Source: Clostridia bacterium
GTDB taxonomy: Bacteria > Bacillota > Clostridia > Oscillospirales > UBA644
Length of the DNA stretch: 64,000 nt
NCBI GenBank assembly: GCA_017427285.1
Contig: JAFRTE010000019.1
Span: forward strand, 124,001 to 188,000
Reading direction: 5' to 3'
Shown here: positions 61,675 through 64,000 of the stretch, one piece after another
How the letters are laid out: every line of letters begins with the position of its first letter
Position numbering within the stretch: the stretch's first letter is position 1
Notes under the pieces: model-generated
What the model saw: only the letters and a program-made list of their open reading frames with translations
What the model was told of the DNA's origin: nothing
Databases searched by the model: none
Made by a program: the position numbers and the translations under genes

Positions 61675-63845
61675 ATGATAACTTTCCTTTAATTCCGTCG
61701 GCAAAGGAATTATTCGATGCTCTTAAAAACAGTTCAAGAGATTACAACATCGAGAGGATCCGTCAGGCATACGAATTTGCGTATCTTGCCCATGAAAATC
61801 AAACAAGAAAATCCGGAGAACCGTACATAGTTCACCCCACGTCCGTTGCGATGATTCTGTTGGACTTTGACTGCGATACGGATACGATTATTGCTGCTCT
61901 TTTTCATGATATTATAGAAGATACAAAGTATACATATGACGATATAAAAAAGAATTTCGGCATAGAAGTGGCTGAACTTGTTGAGGGCGTTACAAAGCTT
62001 GAAAAAATCAAGTTTTCTTCCCAGGAGGAACAACAGCTTGAAACATTAAGAAAAATGCTGCTTGCCATGACAAAAGATATCCGAGTCATTCTAATTAAGC
62101 TCGCAGACAGACTCCATAATCTTCGTACTTTGGACTCACTGCCACTACAAAAGCAAAGGACAATAGCCCTTGAATCTATTGAGGTTTACGCTCCGCTTGC
62201 TCACCGGCTCGGAATTCAAAGCATTAAGTCTGAAATCGAAGATATTGCCATACGTTATCTTGACCCAATAGGCTATAATGAGATTATTGCAAACCTTGAA
62301 AAGCTTGATACTGATAAAAACTTTTTTTCAAGCATCAAGGATATGATCGAAAATAAGCTTAAAAATGAAAATATAAAAGCAACTGTTGACGGACGTGTTA
62401 AACATATATATTCAATATATCGAAAAATGTTTACACAAAACAAGGATTTCCATGAGATTTACGATTTATATGCTTTTCGCGTTATAGTTGAAAAAGTTAG
62501 CGACTGTTATAATGTCCTCGGGCATATTCACGATATGTTTCAGGCAATTCCGGGCAGACTGAAAGATTACATTGCCGTTCCTAAGCCAAACATGTATCAA
62601 TCGCTTCACACGACAGTAAGCTATAACGGACATTTCTTTGAGGTGCAGATACGAACCGAAGAAATGCACAGAATTGCCGAACTCGGCATTGCTGCACACT
62701 GGAAATATAAGAGCGGCGGCATATCTGACAGCTCGGCTGACGAAAAACTCGCATGGGTACGCAAACTGCTTGAAGTTCAGACCGACGTTTCCGAAGCGGA
62801 CGATTTTATGAAAACATTTAAAATCGATCTCTTCAGCGACCAGGTATTCGTTTCTACGCCAAAAGGCGATATAATCAAGCTCCCCGCAGAATCCAATATT
62901 ATCGATTTTGCATATTCTATTCACAGCGAAGTCGGCAATAAAATGACGGGCGGAAAGATAAACGGAAGAATGTCCGAGCTTTCTACGACGTTACACAACG
63001 GAGACGTTGTTGAAATAATTACTTCGCAGTCCTCGCCAGGCCCGTCAAGAGACTGGCTCAACCTCGCCCAGACAAATGAGGCCAAAGCAAAGATACGCCA
63101 GTGGTTTAAGCGTGAAAAACGTGATGAGAATATCCAGGAAGGTAAGGCAAGTCTTGAAAGAGAACTTCGAAGAATTAATATCTACACAGTAAATATTGAT
63201 AAAAGTACGTTTTTCCTTCCTATAATGACGAGATACGGTATGTCCGATATCGATGACTTTTATGCCGCGATCGGATACGGAGGAATATCTCTATCTAAAA
63301 TACTTCCTAAGCTTAAGGAAGACTATATCAAACTTCAAAAACAAAATGAAAAACCTAAATTAGTAGAGATAAACACAAAAAGGAAGGCAATTAACGGCGT
63401 AATCGTTGAAGATATTGATAATTGTCTTGTTCACCTTGCAGGATGTTGTTCACCGCTTCCGGGCGATGAGATAATTGGATATATCACCCGAGGAAACGGC
63501 GTTGCAATACACAAAACAGACTGCAACAATATGCAGAATGCGGACGGCAACCGTATTGTCCGTGTTCATTGGGACGGTACTCCGAGCGATTATTTCGCCA
63601 CCACTGTATGTGTTACCGCGCTGCAAAGAATTGATCTTATAGCGGATATCACCTTGGTCCTTGCTTCGATGAGAATAGTCATGCATTCTGTTAATACACA
63701 TGAGTTAGGGGACGGACGGATTGAAATATTTTTAAATATAGATGTCCTGGATCTTACTCATCTTGACGCTGTAATGAACAGGATCAACAAGATCAGAAAT
63801 GTTATCAATGTCGAGCGAGCACCGGAAAAGGGAAAGAAAAAATGA
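61671..63845 (+). CDS. rel: Bifunctional (p)ppGpp synthetase/hydrolase
   Basis: This 724-residue protein has an HD hydrolase domain (His55, His79-Asp80 in 'ALFHDIIEDT'), a synthetase domain ('DLYAFRVIV', 'GRLKDYIAVPKPNMYQSLHTT'), a TGS domain (about 385-445, 'VSTPKGDIIKLPA') and a C-terminal zinc-finger/ACT region. The RxKD form in 'RLKD' marks bifunctional Rel rather than synthetase-only RelA. It makes and degrades the stringent-response alarmone. It overlaps recJ by four bases and dtd by four. Confidence 0.96.
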   Translation: MNDNFPLIPSAKELFDALKNSSRDYNIERIRQAYEFAYLAHENQTRKSGEPYIVHPTSVAMILLDFDCDTDTIIAALFHDIIEDTKYTYDDIKKNFGIEVAELVEGVTKLEKIKFSSQEEQQLETLRKMLLAMTKDIRVILIKLADRLHNLRTLDSLPLQKQRTIALESIEVYAPLAHRLGIQSIKSEIEDIAIRYLDPIGYNEIIANLEKLDTDKNFFSSIKDMIENKLKNENIKATVDGRVKHIYSIYRKMFTQNKDFHEIYDLYAFRVIVEKVSDCYNVLGHIHDMFQAIPGRLKDYIAVPKPNMYQSLHTTVSYNGHFFEVQIRTEEMHRIAELGIAAHWKYKSGGISDSSADEKLAWVRKLLEVQTDVSEADDFMKTFKIDLFSDQVFVSTPKGDIIKLPAESNIIDFAYSIHSEVGNKMTGGKINGRMSELSTTLHNGDVVEIITSQSSPGPSRDWLNLAQTNEAKAKIRQWFKREKRDENIQEGKASLERELRRINIYTVNIDKSTFFLPIMTRYGMSDIDDFYAAIGYGGISLSKILPKLKEDYIKLQKQNEKPKLVEINTKRKAINGVIVEDIDNCLVHLAGCCSPLPGDEIIGYITRGNGVAIHKTDCNNMQNADGNRIVRVHWDGTPSDYFATTVCVTALQRIDLIADITLVLASMRIVMHSVNTHELGDGRIEIFLNIDVLDLTHLDAVMNRINKIRNVINVERAPEKGKKK

Positions 63846-64000
63846 GAGCGATAATTCAGCGCGTTAGTTCAGCTTCAATAAAAATAGACGATAACGGAAT
63901 TATATCGGAAGAGAAGATAGGGCAGGGGATTGTTCTCTTGCTTGGAATCTCTTCAACGGATACGGAAAGCAACTTAAAGCTTCTTGCAGAACGTTGCCGC
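63842..64000 (+). CDS. dtd: D-aminoacyl-tRNA deacylase (partial)
   Basis: The first 53 residues, 'MRAIIQRVSSASIKID' and 'GIVLLLGISSTD', match the N-terminus of Dtd, which hydrolyses D-amino acids from mischarged tRNA. The start overlaps the rel stop in ATGA; rel–dtd is a very common Firmicute pair. The gene runs off the end of the window without a stop. Confidence 0.93.
   Translation, partial: MRAIIQRVSSASIKIDDNGIISEEKIGQGIVLLLGISSTDTESNLKLLAERCR

Overview
This 64 kb window is a densely coded, moderately AT-rich chromosomal segment of a low-GC Gram-positive bacterium. It is most likely an uncultured member of the class Clostridia (Oscillospirales-like or a related gut lineage). Four things suggest this: an IspH–ribosomal protein S1 fusion downstream of cmk and plsC; the HprK–MurB–WhiA–DnaE series; a GlgC/GlgD pair; and sigma-A-like promoters with 17-bp spacers and TTG/GTG starts behind strong Shine-Dalgarno sequences. 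I saw no phage, insertion sequence, CRISPR array, rRNA gene or defence island. No stretch without a gene exceeds 300 bases. The window opens in the last codons of an unidentified gene and closes inside a D-aminoacyl-tRNA deacylase gene.

Layout. 0.1–4.8 kb: a membrane-anchored TPR/chitobiase-like/LRR protein, then HflK, HflC and a TIM-barrel sugar isomerase. 4.85–5.8 kb (minus): tRNA-Thr(GGU), tRNA-Pro(GGG) and a DUF975 membrane protein behind one consensus promoter. 6–7.2 kb: a CofE-like protein. 7.3–11.4 kb: a MarR regulator with a palindromic operator and a heterodimeric ABC exporter. 11.5–15.5 kb: a VanY/LdcB-like protein that has lost its zinc site, a Gfo/Idh/MocA oxidoreductase, and a lipoprotein built from three related modules. 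15.5–27.3 kb (minus): a probable glycogen operon, glgB-glgC-glgD-glgA-glgP-GH13, running on into oadB, a 51-residue OadG-like protein and a NUDIX hydrolase.

27.4–41.4 kb (plus): an alpha/beta hydrolase, an RlmL-type methyltransferase, a BaiN/HI0933 flavoprotein, a HutP-like protein, cmk, plsC, ispH–S1, then hprK, murB, whiA, dnaE and a small GNAT-like protein. 41.4–50.3 kb: a DUF1624 membrane protein, KDPG aldolase, PduL, a TIM-barrel/acyl-CoA-synthetase fusion, an RluA-type pseudouridine synthase with a probable leaderless start, a ROK glucokinase, and a two-domain GT4 glycosyltransferase resembling LafB fused to LafA. 50.5–64 kb (plus): Gfo/Idh/MocA, pth, mfd, a PrsA/SurA-like lipoprotein, nicotinate phosphoribosyltransferase, iron alcohol dehydrogenase, recJ, rel and dtd.

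How the parts fit together. Carbon storage (glycogen synthesis and breakdown), glucose phosphorylation (ROK), HprK-based carbon control and acyl-phosphate metabolism (PduL) fit a fermentative saccharolytic anaerobe. The remainder is translation quality control, DNA replication and repair, isoprenoid, lipid and cell-wall synthesis, and stringent response. I found no convincing wholly new system. The best leads are the two gene fusions, the pseudo-carboxypeptidase, the triplicated lipoprotein and the substituted GlgA active-site lysine.
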